From JALZEG01 sp035942255 (GTDB lineage Bacteria > Actinomycetota > CADDZG01 > WHSQ01): a DNA stretch of 64,000 nt. Of this stretch, positions 8,988 to 16,859 are shown one piece after another. How positions within the stretch are numbered: the stretch's first letter is position 1; each line of letters opens with the position of its first letter. Under the pieces are notes generated by a model. That model was not told the origin of the DNA and made no database searches. It saw nothing but the letters and a program-made list of their open reading frames with translations. Location of the stretch: assembly GCA_035942255.1 (NCBI GenBank), contig DASZDG010000146.1:56871-120870 (forward strand), in the 5' to 3' direction. The position numbers and the translations under genes were made by a program.

Positions 8988-10282
8988 AGCTCCTCCAGTC
9001 GTTCCCAGACGATTGCGGCTTTTCCAAGATAGCCCGCGGGGTCGAAGCAGGCTTCGATTTCGTCGGGGTCGAGGTGCTCGGTCACCTGCGGGTCGGACTT
9101 CAACAGCTCGAGCAGCGGCCGCCCCTCGTCCCACGCAGTCATCGAGCTCCTCTGGACCAGCGCGTACGCCTCTTCGCGCTGGAGCGTCCCCTTCGCCAGC
9201 AGCGCAGTCAGCACGCCCTGCGAGTGGACGAGGCCCCACGACGACTCGAGGTTGCGCTGCATCCGGTCGGCGTGGACGACCATGCCCTCGACGACCCAGC
9301 GCATCTTCGCCAGCATGTAGTCGAGGAGGATGCACGCGTCGGCGAGCGTGACGCGCTCGACCGATGAGTGGGAGATGTCGCGCTCGTGCCACAGCGCGAC
9401 GTTCTCCAAGCCGGTCTGCGCGTAGGCCCGCAGCAGCCGGGCCAGGCCCGTGATCCGCTCGCACACGATCGGGTTGCGCTTGTGGGGCATCGCGGACGAG
9501 CCCTTCTGGCCCTGAGCGAACGGCTCCTCGACCTCGCGCACCTCGGTGCGCTGGAGGTGGCGGATCTCCTGGGCGAACCGTTCGAGCGAGGCGCCGGTGA
9601 TCGCGATCGCCGTGAGGAAGTCCGCGTGGCGGTCGCGTGGCACGACCTGGGTGGCGGCGTCCTCGACTTTGAGGCCGAGGCGGTCGCACACGTATGCCTC
9701 GACGTCCGGCGGGAGCTGCGAATACGACCCGACGGCCCCCGAGAGCTTCCCGACGGCGACCTCGTCCCGCGCCCTCCGGAGCCGGTCGCGGTCGCGCGCG
9801 AGCTCGAAGGTCCACCCGGCGAGCTTGAGGCCGAACGTCGTCGGCTCGGCGTGGACGCCGTGGGTGCGGCCCGCCATGAGCGTGTCGCGGTGCTCGAGGG
9901 CCTTGCGCCGGACGGTCTCGGTCAGGCGGCCGGTCTCCTCGACGAGGAGGTCGCCGGCGTCCCGCAACGCCACCCCCGTCGCGGTGTCGAGGACGTCCGA
10001 GGACGTCATGCCGAAGTGGATGTGCCGCCCGGCCTCGCCCACGTTCTCGCGCACGTTCTCGACGAACGCGACGACGTCGTGGTGGCGGACGGCCTCGATC
10101 TCGGCGATCCGCTCGACGTCGAAGGCGGCCTTCTCCTTGATCTCGGTCAGGTCCTCGACCGGCACGTCACCGAGGCGGACGCGCGCCTCCACGGCGAGCA
10201 GCTCGACCTCGAGCCAGCGCGAGAACTTCGCGCGCTCGGAGAAGATCGCCGCCATCTCTTCGCGGCTGTACCGGGGGATCAC
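8984..10282 (-). CDS. purB: Adenylosuccinate lyase
   Basis: Acts twice in purine synthesis, releasing fumarate from SAICAR and from adenylosuccinate. A 432-residue fumarase/aspartase-superfamily protein with the signature GSSAMPHKRNP near residue 265, HFGMTSSDVLDTA in the N-terminal third and GRTHGVHAEPTTFG. It is the first gene of the long leftward purine operon. The GTG start has no Shine-Dalgarno sequence but is preceded at 6 nt by TAGGAT. Confidence 0.96.
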   Translation of the reverse strand: MIPRYSREEMAAIFSERAKFSRWLEVELLAVEARVRLGDVPVEDLTEIKEKAAFDVERIAEIEAVRHHDVVAFVENVRENVGEAGRHIHFGMTSSDVLDTATGVALRDAGDLLVEETGRLTETVRRKALEHRDTLMAGRTHGVHAEPTTFGLKLAGWTFELARDRDRLRRARDEVAVGKLSGAVGSYSQLPPDVEAYVCDRLGLKVEDAATQVVPRDRHADFLTAIAITGASLERFAQEIRHLQRTEVREVEEPFAQGQKGSSAMPHKRNPIVCERITGLARLLRAYAQTGLENVALWHERDISHSSVERVTLADACILLDYMLAKMRWVVEGMVVHADRMQRNLESSWGLVHSQGVLTALLAKGTLQREEAYALVQRSSMTAWDEGRPLLELLKSDPQVTEHLDPDEIEACFDPAGYLGKAAIVWERLEEL

Positions 10283-10288
10283 GGGGGC

Positions 10289-10294
10289 ATCCTA
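10289..10294 (-). promoter_or_regulatory. TAGGAT -10 box of purB, leaderless
   Basis: On the minus strand TAGGAT is followed by six C/G-rich bases and then the purB GTG, so transcription should start at the initiation codon of the purine operon. Confidence 0.5.
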
Positions 10295-10343
10295 TCGAGG
10301 GTGCCCCCGTGACCGATCCCCGGCGGTGAGTCCCGAGCAGGAT

Positions 10344-10523
10344 CTACGGGATGCGGTAGCAGCCCCACCAGAGGCCGCGGTCGTACACGTGGATGATGTA
10401 GCCGACGTAGCCGTCGGGGCAGTCCCTGAGCTCGACTATCGGGGATGGCTCGCTGGCGGCCGCGGGGGCCACCGGTACGAGCGCCGACGCCGCGATGCAC
10501 GTCGCTGCTATCAGCTTCTTCAT
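10344..10523 (-). CDS. Small secreted two-Cys aromatic protein, array member 1
   Basis: A 59-residue product with a clear Sec signal peptide (MKK, hydrophobic Ala/Val core, AAAS cleavage region). The mature part is about 35 residues with two cysteines and many aromatics (DCPDGYVGYIIHV...WWGCY). It shares the pattern Cys-x(2-4)-[YQ]-x-G-x-[VI]-[VI]-x, then an aromatic stretch, then Cys, with the four genes upstream. It is the last gene of the array and the most divergent. One disulfide is likely. I do not recognise a described family. Confidence 0.75.
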   Translation of the reverse strand: MKKLIAATCIAASALVPVAPAAASEPSPIVELRDCPDGYVGYIIHVYDRGLWWGCYRIP

Positions 10524-10528
10524 CCCGC

Positions 10529-10723
10529 TTACGGACCCGTGTAGATGCACGTGTACGTGCGGTGGTAGTTGTTGTCGAGGTCGTAGTACCAGACGTACAC
10601 GCCGTGGTAGCCGCCTCCGGTGCACTTGGAGACCCCCGCACGAGCGGAGTCGTCCGCCGCGGCGGGGGCCGCGGGTACGGCGAGCGCAGCGGCCGTCAGC
10701 GCGGCCGCGATCACCTTCTTCAT
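10529..10723 (-). CDS. Small secreted two-Cys aromatic protein, array member 2
   Basis: A 64-residue protein: signal peptide MKKVIAAAL... ending AAADD, then about 40 mature residues with C-TGGGYHGVYVWYYDLDNNY and a final CIYTGP. The segment DSARAGV-x-x-C and WYYDL-N-N-Y are nearly identical to the second module of the neighbouring two-module protein, showing recent duplication. The ATG is preceded by GAGAGG at good distance; a GTG 9 nt further upstream is less likely. Confidence 0.75.
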   Translation of the reverse strand: MKKVIAAALTAAALAVPAAPAAADDSARAGVSKCTGGGYHGVYVWYYDLDNNYHRTYTCIYTGP

Positions 10724-10757
10724 GTCGTCCACCTCTCCCCAGCTAGAGCGATCGTGC

Positions 10758-11081
10758 CTAGATGCAGCTGTTCCAGAGCTCCTGGTACTCGTTGTTCAGG
10801 TCGTAGTACCAGACGATGTAGTGGCCGGCGGCGCCGCACCTGGTCACGCCGGCGCGGGCCGAGTCGGAGTCGTCGGCCGTCGCCGTGCCGGGCCCTGACG
10901 CGAAGCACACCTCGCGCTCCTGGTACGGCGTGACGGGCGTGTCGGTCCAGATGACGGTGCCGTGGGTGTACGGCGCAGGGCACCTCTTCGTCCCCGCGTA
11001 CGGCGGGATCTCGGTCGCGCCTGCGGGTGCCGTGACTGCGAGAGCCGCGGCCGCGCAAAGCGCTGCGATGGTCTTCTTCAT
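10758..11081 (-). CDS. Secreted protein with two fused array modules
   Basis: A 107-residue secreted protein about twice the size of its neighbours. After the signal peptide it carries one module (KRCPAPYTHGTVIWT...YQEREVCF), a short GPGTATADD linker, and a second module (TRCGAAGHYIVWYYDLNNEYQELWNSCI). Each module has two cysteines. The second half closely matches array member 2, so this gene looks like an in-frame fusion of two formerly separate paralogues. GAGG precedes the ATG. Confidence 0.75.
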   Translation of the reverse strand: MKKTIAALCAAAALAVTAPAGATEIPPYAGTKRCPAPYTHGTVIWTDTPVTPYQEREVCFASGPGTATADDSDSARAGVTRCGAAGHYIVWYYDLNNEYQELWNSCI

Positions 11082-11101
11082 GGGTGTCCTCGTTTCCGTG
11101 G

Positions 11102-11296
11102 TTAGGGGCCCCAGGGGATGCAGAACCACACGAGCTCCTGGTAGCCGGCGAACTTGGTCTCGACCCACACGACGTAACCGGTGTAGCCGGGCGGGCAGTC
11201 CTTGACGCCGCCGGGATTCGACTCGGCCGCCGACGCGGGCGCGGCGGGGGCCGCCAGTGCGGCCGCCAGTGCGAGCGTGGTGAGCAGCTTCTTCAT
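11102..11296 (-). CDS. Small secreted two-Cys aromatic protein, array member 4
   Basis: A 64-residue product with signal peptide MKKLLTTLALAAALAAPA and a cleavage region near ASAAES. The mature peptide has the clearest version of the family motif: DCPPGYTGYVVWV, then GYQELVWFCI and a terminal WGP. A strong AAGGAG lies upstream of the ATG. Spacing of about 20 nt to both neighbours suggests one transcript with individual ribosome-binding sites. Confidence 0.77.
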   Translation of the reverse strand: MKKLLTTLALAAALAAPAAPASAAESNPGGVKDCPPGYTGYVVWVETKFAGYQELVWFCIPWGP

Positions 11297-11318
11297 GTGT
11301 CTCCTTACCTCTTGATCG

Positions 11319-11510
11319 TCAGGGGCCCGTCTGGATGCACAGCCGGAAGTAGTCCCTCTCCTGCTCGATCGGGTCCCAGACCCAGACCACGATCCCGGTC
11401 TGGCCGGCCCAGCACTCGTCGGTGCCGGCCAGGGCGTCGCTCGCGGCGGCCGGCGTTGCGGGCGCCACGAGGCAAGCGGCGGCAAACGCCGCTCCCAGAA
11501 GCTTCTTCAA
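11319..11510 (-). CDS. Small secreted two-Cys aromatic protein, array member 5 (first transcribed), TTG start
   Basis: A 63-residue signal-peptide protein whose mature part reads ECWAGQTGIVVWVWDP...YFRLCIQTGP, keeping the two cysteines, the GIVVWV core and the terminal GP. The start is a TTG placed where all paralogues have the ATG of MKK, with a G-rich ribosome-binding site (AGGGGGGA) before it. It is first in the leftward array, so its upstream gap probably carries the promoter. Confidence 0.72.
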   Translation of the reverse strand: MKKLLGAAFAAACLVAPATPAAASDALAGTDECWAGQTGIVVWVWDPIEQERDYFRLCIQTGP

Positions 11511-11619
11511 TTCGTCCCCCCCTTCGTCTTTGTCACTCGGATTTCGACATAAGTAGACCAGTAGGGACAATTCGGACTGCCGGACCCGGTTCCTTCCCGT
11601 GGTCGTGGACAATCCCGCC
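11511..11619. promoter_or_regulatory. Divergent intergenic region between the secreted-peptide array and a methyltransferase
   Basis: An AT-richer gap of 109 nt. Leftward it contains TTGTCC and TACTTATG, plausible but imperfect promoter elements for the array. Rightward, GACAAT sits 6 nt before the methyltransferase ATG. The heptamer GGACAAT occurs twice, at 11565 and 11607. No hairpin is evident. Confidence 0.35.
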
Positions 11620-12387
11620 ATGGGTGACTCGATCCGCTTCGACCGCGCCGTCGACTACTACGACCGGACGCGGGCGCTGACGCCGGGGACACAGGCGCGG
11701 ATGGTCGAGTCGCTGAGCAGGGAGCTGGCCGGACGCGGCCGGGTGCTCGAGATCGGAGTGGGGACCGGCCGCATCGCGCTGCCGCTGCGGGAGGCCGGTG
11801 TCGACGTCGTCGGGATCGACCTGTCCGCGCCGATGCTCGAGCGGCTGCTCTCCAAGGGTGACGCTCCGGTCGTCGTGGGAGACGCCACGCGGCTCCCGTT
11901 CCGCGACGATGCGTTCGGCGCCGCGGTTGCCGTGCACGTCCTGCACCTGATCCCGGAGTGGCGCCGCGCGATCGCGGAGCTCGCCCGGGTGGTGGAGCCC
12001 GGCGGGACGCTGCTCGTGAGCCAGGGGGCATGGAACGTCGTCGCGTTCCCCGACGTGATCGAGGTCTTCTCGAAGGCCGGAGGGCTGGAGATGCGCCACC
12101 CCGGCGTGAACGAGGAGGCGGAGCTGGACGAGGCCATGATCACTGTGGGGGCGGTGCCGCGTGACCTGGTGACGATCCACGACAGCCGTCGGGGCACCCT
12201 CGCGGCGATGATCGACTCGCTACGCGACGGCCTCTATTCGTTCACGTGGCCGCTGGACGAAGAGACCAGGGGGGCCGCAGCGGACGCGGCGGCGGCGTAC
12301 GCGGAGAAGGAGCACGGCCCCCTCGACGAAGAGCGGGACATCCCGACCGAGATGCGCTGGAGGGCCTACGACCTCGCAGCCGAATAG
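11620..12387 (+). CDS. Class I SAM-dependent methyltransferase
   Basis: A 255-residue methyltransferase of the type 11 (UbiE-like) group. Motif I is LEIGVGTGRIALPL near residue 48, the acidic residue after strand 2 is in VVGIDLSAPML, and the post-motif blocks include VVGDATRLPFRDDAF and EPGGTLLVS. The substrate cannot be told. The ATG is preceded at 6 nt by GACAAT and lacks a Shine-Dalgarno sequence; an upstream GTG giving seven more residues is less likely. It stands 31 nt before purE and could be co-transcribed with it. Confidence 0.88.
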   Translation: MGDSIRFDRAVDYYDRTRALTPGTQARMVESLSRELAGRGRVLEIGVGTGRIALPLREAGVDVVGIDLSAPMLERLLSKGDAPVVVGDATRLPFRDDAFGAAVAVHVLHLIPEWRRAIAELARVVEPGGTLLVSQGAWNVVAFPDVIEVFSKAGGLEMRHPGVNEEAELDEAMITVGAVPRDLVTIHDSRRGTLAAMIDSLRDGLYSFTWPLDEETRGAAADAAAAYAEKEHGPLDEERDIPTEMRWRAYDLAAE

Positions 12388-12418
12388 CCTGCTGTCCTGA
12401 GCCGGGAGGAGAGAGCAG

Positions 12419-12907
12419 ATGACTGAAGTGGTCGTAGGCATCGTCATGGGCAGTCAGTCGGACTGGACGACGATGAAACACGCGGCTGCGGTGTTGGACG
12501 ACCTGGAGGTCGCCTACGAGACCAAGATCGTCTCCGCCCACCGCACGCCCGACCGGCTGTATGCCTACGGCAAGAGCGCAGTCGAGCGGGGGCTGCGGGT
12601 CATCGTCGCCGGGGCCGGGGGATCAGCGCACCTGCCCGGGATGATGGCGTCGAAGACGCGGCTGCCCGTCATCGGCGTCCCAGTCCGGAGCAAGGCGCTG
12701 AACGGCATCGACAGCCTGTTGTCGATCGTCCAAATGCCGCGCGGGTGCCCGGTCGCGACGATGGCGATCGGCGACGCCGGTGCGGCGAACGCGGGCCTGA
12801 TGGCTGCCGCGATCCTCGCGGTGTCCGATCCGGGCCTTGCGGAGAGGTTGGACGGGTGGCGGGCGCGGCTCAGCGAAGCCGTTCCCGAAGAGCCGTCCGA
12901 TGAGTGA
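12419..12907 (+). CDS. purE: N5-carboxyaminoimidazole ribonucleotide mutase
   Basis: Converts N5-CAIR to CAIR. The 162-residue class I PurE has the substrate motif MGSQSDW, the catalytic histidine in SAHRTPDR and the glycine-rich GAGGSAHLPGM. A strong GGGAGGAG precedes the ATG. The end of the gene overlaps the purK start by 8 nt, matching the need for PurK to supply N5-CAIR. Confidence 0.97.
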   Translation: MTEVVVGIVMGSQSDWTTMKHAAAVLDDLEVAYETKIVSAHRTPDRLYAYGKSAVERGLRVIVAGAGGSAHLPGMMASKTRLPVIGVPVRSKALNGIDSLLSIVQMPRGCPVATMAIGDAGAANAGLMAAAILAVSDPGLAERLDGWRARLSEAVPEEPSDE

Positions 12908-13964
12908 ACGTCCCGTCCGGACGATCGGCATCCTGGGGGCTGGGCAGCTCGGCCGGATGCTTGCGGTCGCGGCGTCACGCCTCGGCCTCCGGACGCACGT
13001 CTACGCCCCCGACGGCGATCCGATCGCTGCGCAGGTCGCGAACGCGCTCACGACCGCGTCTTACTCCGACGCGACCGCGCTGGCCGAGTTCTCCGCAGCC
13101 GCCGACGTCGTCACGTTCGAGTTCGAGAACGTTCCCGCCGAGGCCCTCGACCACCTCGAGTCGCGGGACAAGCTCCTGCCGCGGCGGAACGCCCTCACGA
13201 TCAGCCAGGACCGCCTGCTCGAAAAGGACTTCCTGACGAAGATCGGCCTCCGGACGGCCCCCTACGCGAACGTCGAGACGGAGGCAGGTGCGGCGGACGC
13301 CGCCGAGCAGGTGGGCGCGCCCTCGATCATGAAGACCCGCCGGCTCGGCTACGACGGCAAGGGGCAGGTGCGCGTCACCCGGCCGGAGGTCACGGTCGCG
13401 GCGTGGGCGGAGCTGGGACAAGTCCCGTGCGTCCTCGAGGGGTTCGTGGAGTTCAGGTGCGAGATCTCGGTCATCGTCGCGCGCTCGCAGCGAGGAGACG
13501 TCGTCTGCTATGAGCCGGGTGAGAACACGCACCGCGACGGGATCCTCCGGACGACGACGGTCCCCGCGACGATCTCCGCGGCGGAGCGCGCCGAGGCCGT
13601 GGAGGTTGCGACGACCGTCGTCGAGAGCTTGGACTACGTCGGCGTGGCGGGGATCGAGCTGTTCGTCACTCCCGACGGTCTCGTCGTGAACGAGATCGCG
13701 CCGCGCGTCCACAACTCGGGACACTGGACGCAGAACGGATGTCCGATCGACCAGTTCGAGCAGCACGTCCGGTGCGTGGCGGGCTGGCCTCTCGGCGACG
13801 GCAGGCGCCACTCGGACGTAGAGATGACGAACTTGATCGGGGACGACGTCCTGCACGCGAACGAGCTAGCGCGCGATCCGGGGCTGGCGCTCCACCTCTA
13901 CGGGAAGGCGGAGGTGAGGCCGGGCCGGAAGATGGGTCACGTCAACAGGATCGTGCGCTCCTGA
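12900..13964 (+). CDS. purK: N5-carboxyaminoimidazole ribonucleotide synthetase
   Basis: ATP-grasp enzyme making N5-CAIR from AIR, bicarbonate and ATP. The 354-residue protein begins with the glycine-rich GILGAGQLGRMLA, and has the ATP-grasp features KTRRLGYDGKGQ, LEGFVEFRCEISV and NEIAPRVHNSGHWT. The start MSERPVRT is set by overlap with purE and by the family N-terminus. It converges on purD with only 10 nt between the two stops. Confidence 0.96.
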   Translation: MSERPVRTIGILGAGQLGRMLAVAASRLGLRTHVYAPDGDPIAAQVANALTTASYSDATALAEFSAAADVVTFEFENVPAEALDHLESRDKLLPRRNALTISQDRLLEKDFLTKIGLRTAPYANVETEAGAADAAEQVGAPSIMKTRRLGYDGKGQVRVTRPEVTVAAWAELGQVPCVLEGFVEFRCEISVIVARSQRGDVVCYEPGENTHRDGILRTTTVPATISAAERAEAVEVATTVVESLDYVGVAGIELFVTPDGLVVNEIAPRVHNSGHWTQNGCPIDQFEQHVRCVAGWPLGDGRRHSDVEMTNLIGDDVLHANELARDPGLALHLYGKAEVRPGRKMGHVNRIVRS

Positions 13965-13974
13965 CGAACCGTCT

Positions 13975-15246
13975 TTACCGGTCCTTCCCCACAGCCCGCG
14001 CCGCGATGTCGGTGCGGTAGTGGACGTTCTCGAACTCGACCACCCGCGCGGCGTCGTATGCGCGCTGCCGCGCCTCTGCGAAGTCCTTCCCGCGAGCGCT
14101 CAGGTTGAGCACGCGGCCCCCGGCCGTGACGACCCCTTCTCCCTCCGAACGCGTGCCCGCGTGGAACACCAGGACGTCGTCCGGCACCCGGTCCAGACCG
14201 TGGATGCGGAAGCCCGTCTCGTGGGGGCCGGGGTAGCCCCCGCTCGCGAGCACGAGCGTCACGCAAGCATCCGGCGACCACTCGAGCTTCACGCCGGCTA
14301 GGTCCCCCGACGCGACCGCGAGCACCGCCTCCCCGAAGTCCGACTCCAGCCTCGGGAGGATCGCCTGCGTCTCCGGGTCGCCGAAGCGCGCGTTGAACTC
14401 GATCACCTTCGGCCCCGAGGACGTGAGGCTGAGGCCCGCGTACAGCGCGCCCGAGAACGGGGCTCCTGCGGCAGCCGTCGCCGCGACCATCGGCTCGAGC
14501 ACCTCGGCCACGATCTGCTCGACGAGCGCATCGGGGCACGCGGGAACCGGGCTGTAGGAGCCCATGCCCCCCGTGTTCGGCCCTGAGTCACCGTCGTGCA
14601 CGCGCTTGTAGTCCTGCGCGGGCTGGCAGGGGACGACCGTGCGCCCGTCGGTGAAAGCGATGACCGACGCTTCCTCGCCGTCCAGGTACTCCTCGATCAC
14701 GACGTCGCGCCCCGCGTCGCCGAAGATGCCGCCGACGAGCCGCTCCTCTATCGCCGCGACCGCGGCCGCGCGGGCCTCGGTGACCACCACGCCCTTGCCT
14801 GCAGCGAGGCCGTCGGCCTTGACCACGTAAGGGGGGCCGAGGCGATCCATGAACGACACGGCCTCGTCCACCGAGGTGAACGTCCCGGACGCGCCCGTGG
14901 GGATGCCGGCGTCGACCATCAGCTTCTTCGCGTAGCTCTTCGACCCCTCGATGCGTGCGGCCGCGGCGTCGGGGCCGAACACGAGCCGGCCCTCGGCGCG
15001 CAGCGCGTCGCCGACGCCCGCGACGAGCGGGACCTCCGGGCCCACGACGACGAGACCGGCCCCCACCTCCGCGGCCAGCGCGACGACGGCCGCGGGATCG
15101 CTCGCGTCGACGTCGTGCAGCTCCGCATGGCGCGCGATCCCCGGATTGCCCGGGGCGGCGACGAGGTCGTCGACGACCGACGACCGCGACAGCGCCCACG
15201 CGAGCGCGCTCTCGCGGCCCCCTGAGCCGAGCAGCAGGGCCCTCAT
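13975..15246 (-). CDS. purD: Phosphoribosylamine-glycine ligase
   Basis: ATP-grasp ligase making GAR from phosphoribosylamine and glycine. The 423-residue protein starts MRALLLGSGGRESALAW and shows APGNPGI, VVGPEVPLVAG, KADGLAAGKGVVV, the family signature QPAQDYKRVHDGDSGPNTGGMG, and FNARFGDPETQ. The ATG overlaps the purA stop as ATGA, so it is translationally coupled to purA. Confidence 0.97.
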   Translation of the reverse strand: MRALLLGSGGRESALAWALSRSSVVDDLVAAPGNPGIARHAELHDVDASDPAAVVALAAEVGAGLVVVGPEVPLVAGVGDALRAEGRLVFGPDAAAARIEGSKSYAKKLMVDAGIPTGASGTFTSVDEAVSFMDRLGPPYVVKADGLAAGKGVVVTEARAAAVAAIEERLVGGIFGDAGRDVVIEEYLDGEEASVIAFTDGRTVVPCQPAQDYKRVHDGDSGPNTGGMGSYSPVPACPDALVEQIVAEVLEPMVAATAAAGAPFSGALYAGLSLTSSGPKVIEFNARFGDPETQAILPRLESDFGEAVLAVASGDLAGVKLEWSPDACVTLVLASGGYPGPHETGFRIHGLDRVPDDVLVFHAGTRSEGEGVVTAGGRVLNLSARGKDFAEARQRAYDAARVVEFENVHYRTDIAARAVGKDR

Positions 15247-16529
15247 GCCGCAGCCTCGCCGAGCGACACGATCTGGTCGCGTCCGGGGCCGACCGACGCC
15301 CACGACACCCGCACGCCGGCGAGCGACTCCAAAGCCTCGAGGTACGAGCGCGCCTCCTTCGGCAGGTCGACGAGCGAACGCGCCGCCGTGAGGTCGTCGC
15401 GCCAGCCGGGCAGCTCTTCGAAGACCGGCCGGCACTTGTTGAAGATCGTCTGGTGCGGGGGGAACTCCTCGTAGCGCTTGCCCTCGTACTCGTACGCGAC
15501 GCACACGGGGATCGCGTCGAACTGCGACAGCACGTCGAGCTTCGTAATGACGAGCTCGGTCAGCGTGTTCAGCCGCGCCGCGTAACGCGCAGCGACTGCG
15601 TCGAACCATCCGCAGCGGCGCTTGCGCCCGGTCGTCGTCCCGTACTCGCCGCCGGCCTCGACGAGCACCTCCGCGTCGGCGGGGTCCGCCTCCGACGGGA
15701 ACGGCCCGGTGCCGACCCTCGTGCAGTAGGCCTTGGCGATCCCGATCACGCTCGTGATGTCGCGGGGGCCGACGCCGGCGCCCGCGCACGCGCCCCCGGC
15801 GATCGGGTTCGACGACGTGACGAACGGATACGTGCCGTGGTCGAGGTCGAGCATCGTCGCCTGCGCGCCCTCGAACATCACCGAGCGGCCGTCGTCTAGC
15901 GCGCGCTGCACGAACAGGCTCGTGTCCGCGATGTGCGGCGCGAGCCGCTCCGCGTACGCGAGGTACTCCTCCTCGATCGCCTTCTGGTCGAGCGGGAGGC
16001 GGCCGTAGACGCGCGTCAGCAGCAGGTTCTTCTCCTTCAGCGCGACCTTCAGCTTCTCCGCGAAGATCTTGGGGTCGAGCAGGTCCTGCACGCGCAACCC
16101 GATGCGCGCGGCCTTGTCCGCGTACGTCGGACCGATCCCCCGCTTCGTGGTGCCGAGGCGGTTCTTGCCGAGGCGGCGCTCCGTGACCATGTCGAGCTCG
16201 AGGTGGTACGGCATCACGAGGTGGGAGTTCCCCGACAACAGCAGCCGTGCCGTGTCGACGCCGCGGCTGGCGAGGTTGTCCATCTCCTCGATCAGCACCT
16301 GCGGGTTGACGACGACGCCGGGCCCGATCACCGGCGTGCAGTGCGGGTAGAGGATGCCGGTCGGCACGAGGTGCAGCGCGTACCGCTCGCCCTCGACGAC
16401 GATCGTGTGGCCGGCGTTGTTGCCGCCCTGGTAGCGCACGACCACGTCGGTGCGCTCCGCGAGGAGGTCGGTGACCTTGCCCTTGCCCTCGTCGCCCCAC
16501 TGGATGCCGACGAGGGCGGTCCCCGGCAT
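15243..16529 (-). CDS. purA: Adenylosuccinate synthetase
   Basis: GTP-dependent first step from IMP to AMP. The 428-residue protein carries the GTP-binding N-terminus GIQWGDEGKGK, NNAGHT, GTTKRGIGPTYADK, the switch-like GAQATMLDLDHGTYPFVTSSN, and the late EYGTTTGRKRRCGW block. It lies 2 nt after the dodecin stop and is coupled to purD downstream. Confidence 0.97.
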   Translation of the reverse strand: MPGTALVGIQWGDEGKGKVTDLLAERTDVVVRYQGGNNAGHTIVVEGERYALHLVPTGILYPHCTPVIGPGVVVNPQVLIEEMDNLASRGVDTARLLLSGNSHLVMPYHLELDMVTERRLGKNRLGTTKRGIGPTYADKAARIGLRVQDLLDPKIFAEKLKVALKEKNLLLTRVYGRLPLDQKAIEEEYLAYAERLAPHIADTSLFVQRALDDGRSVMFEGAQATMLDLDHGTYPFVTSSNPIAGGACAGAGVGPRDITSVIGIAKAYCTRVGTGPFPSEADPADAEVLVEAGGEYGTTTGRKRRCGWFDAVAARYAARLNTLTELVITKLDVLSQFDAIPVCVAYEYEGKRYEEFPPHQTIFNKCRPVFEELPGWRDDLTAARSLVDLPKEARSYLEALESLAGVRVSWASVGPGRDQIVSLGEAAA

Positions 16530-16531
16530 GG

Positions 16532-16735
16532 CTAGCGCTCGATCCGGAACTTGATCCGGACGTGCGTCAGGTACTCGCTGATCGTCCCGTCGGACACGTT
16601 GCAGGAAGTGTCGAGCACCTCCATCCCGGTGATGCCCCGGATCGTCTTCGAGGCCTCGGCGAGCGCCTGGTTCGCCGCGTCCCGCCACGACTCCGAGGAC
16701 ACGCCTACCAGGTCGATCGTCTTGATCACCGCCAT
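16532..16735 (-). CDS. Dodecin flavoprotein
   Basis: A 67-residue protein of the dodecin family, which forms hollow dodecamers that bind flavins (or CoA) and buffer their free concentration. The sequence KTIDLVGVSSESWRDAANQAL followed by a beta-rich TISEYLTHVRIKFRI matches the alpha-helix plus three-strand pattern. It starts a leftward unit with purA and purD. GCGAGGTG precedes the ATG and TAGAAT lies about 38 nt upstream. Confidence 0.92.
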   Translation of the reverse strand: MAVIKTIDLVGVSSESWRDAANQALAEASKTIRGITGMEVLDTSCNVSDGTISEYLTHVRIKFRIER

Positions 16736-16772
16736 TGAGCACCTCGCTCCGATAGATGGTCCGGTCGGGCCG

Positions 16773-16778
16773 ATTCTA
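16773..16778 (-). promoter_or_regulatory. -10 box (TAGAAT) for dodecin-purA-purD
   Basis: TAGAAT on the minus strand, about 38 nt before the dodecin ATG, leaves room for a normal leader with a ribosome-binding site. No clear -35 hexamer is seen. Confidence 0.4.
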
Positions 16779-16859
16779 GCCAGCGAGACCTCCGCGGCCC
16801 TCACGGCGTCTATGAGCGTAATAAGGACGACAGCCGACGGGACGGATCGGGCGGAGCGG

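Noticed and set aside
12388..12418. Purine riboswitch before purE
   Set aside because: Only 31 nt separate the methyltransferase stop from purE, too short for any known purine aptamer.
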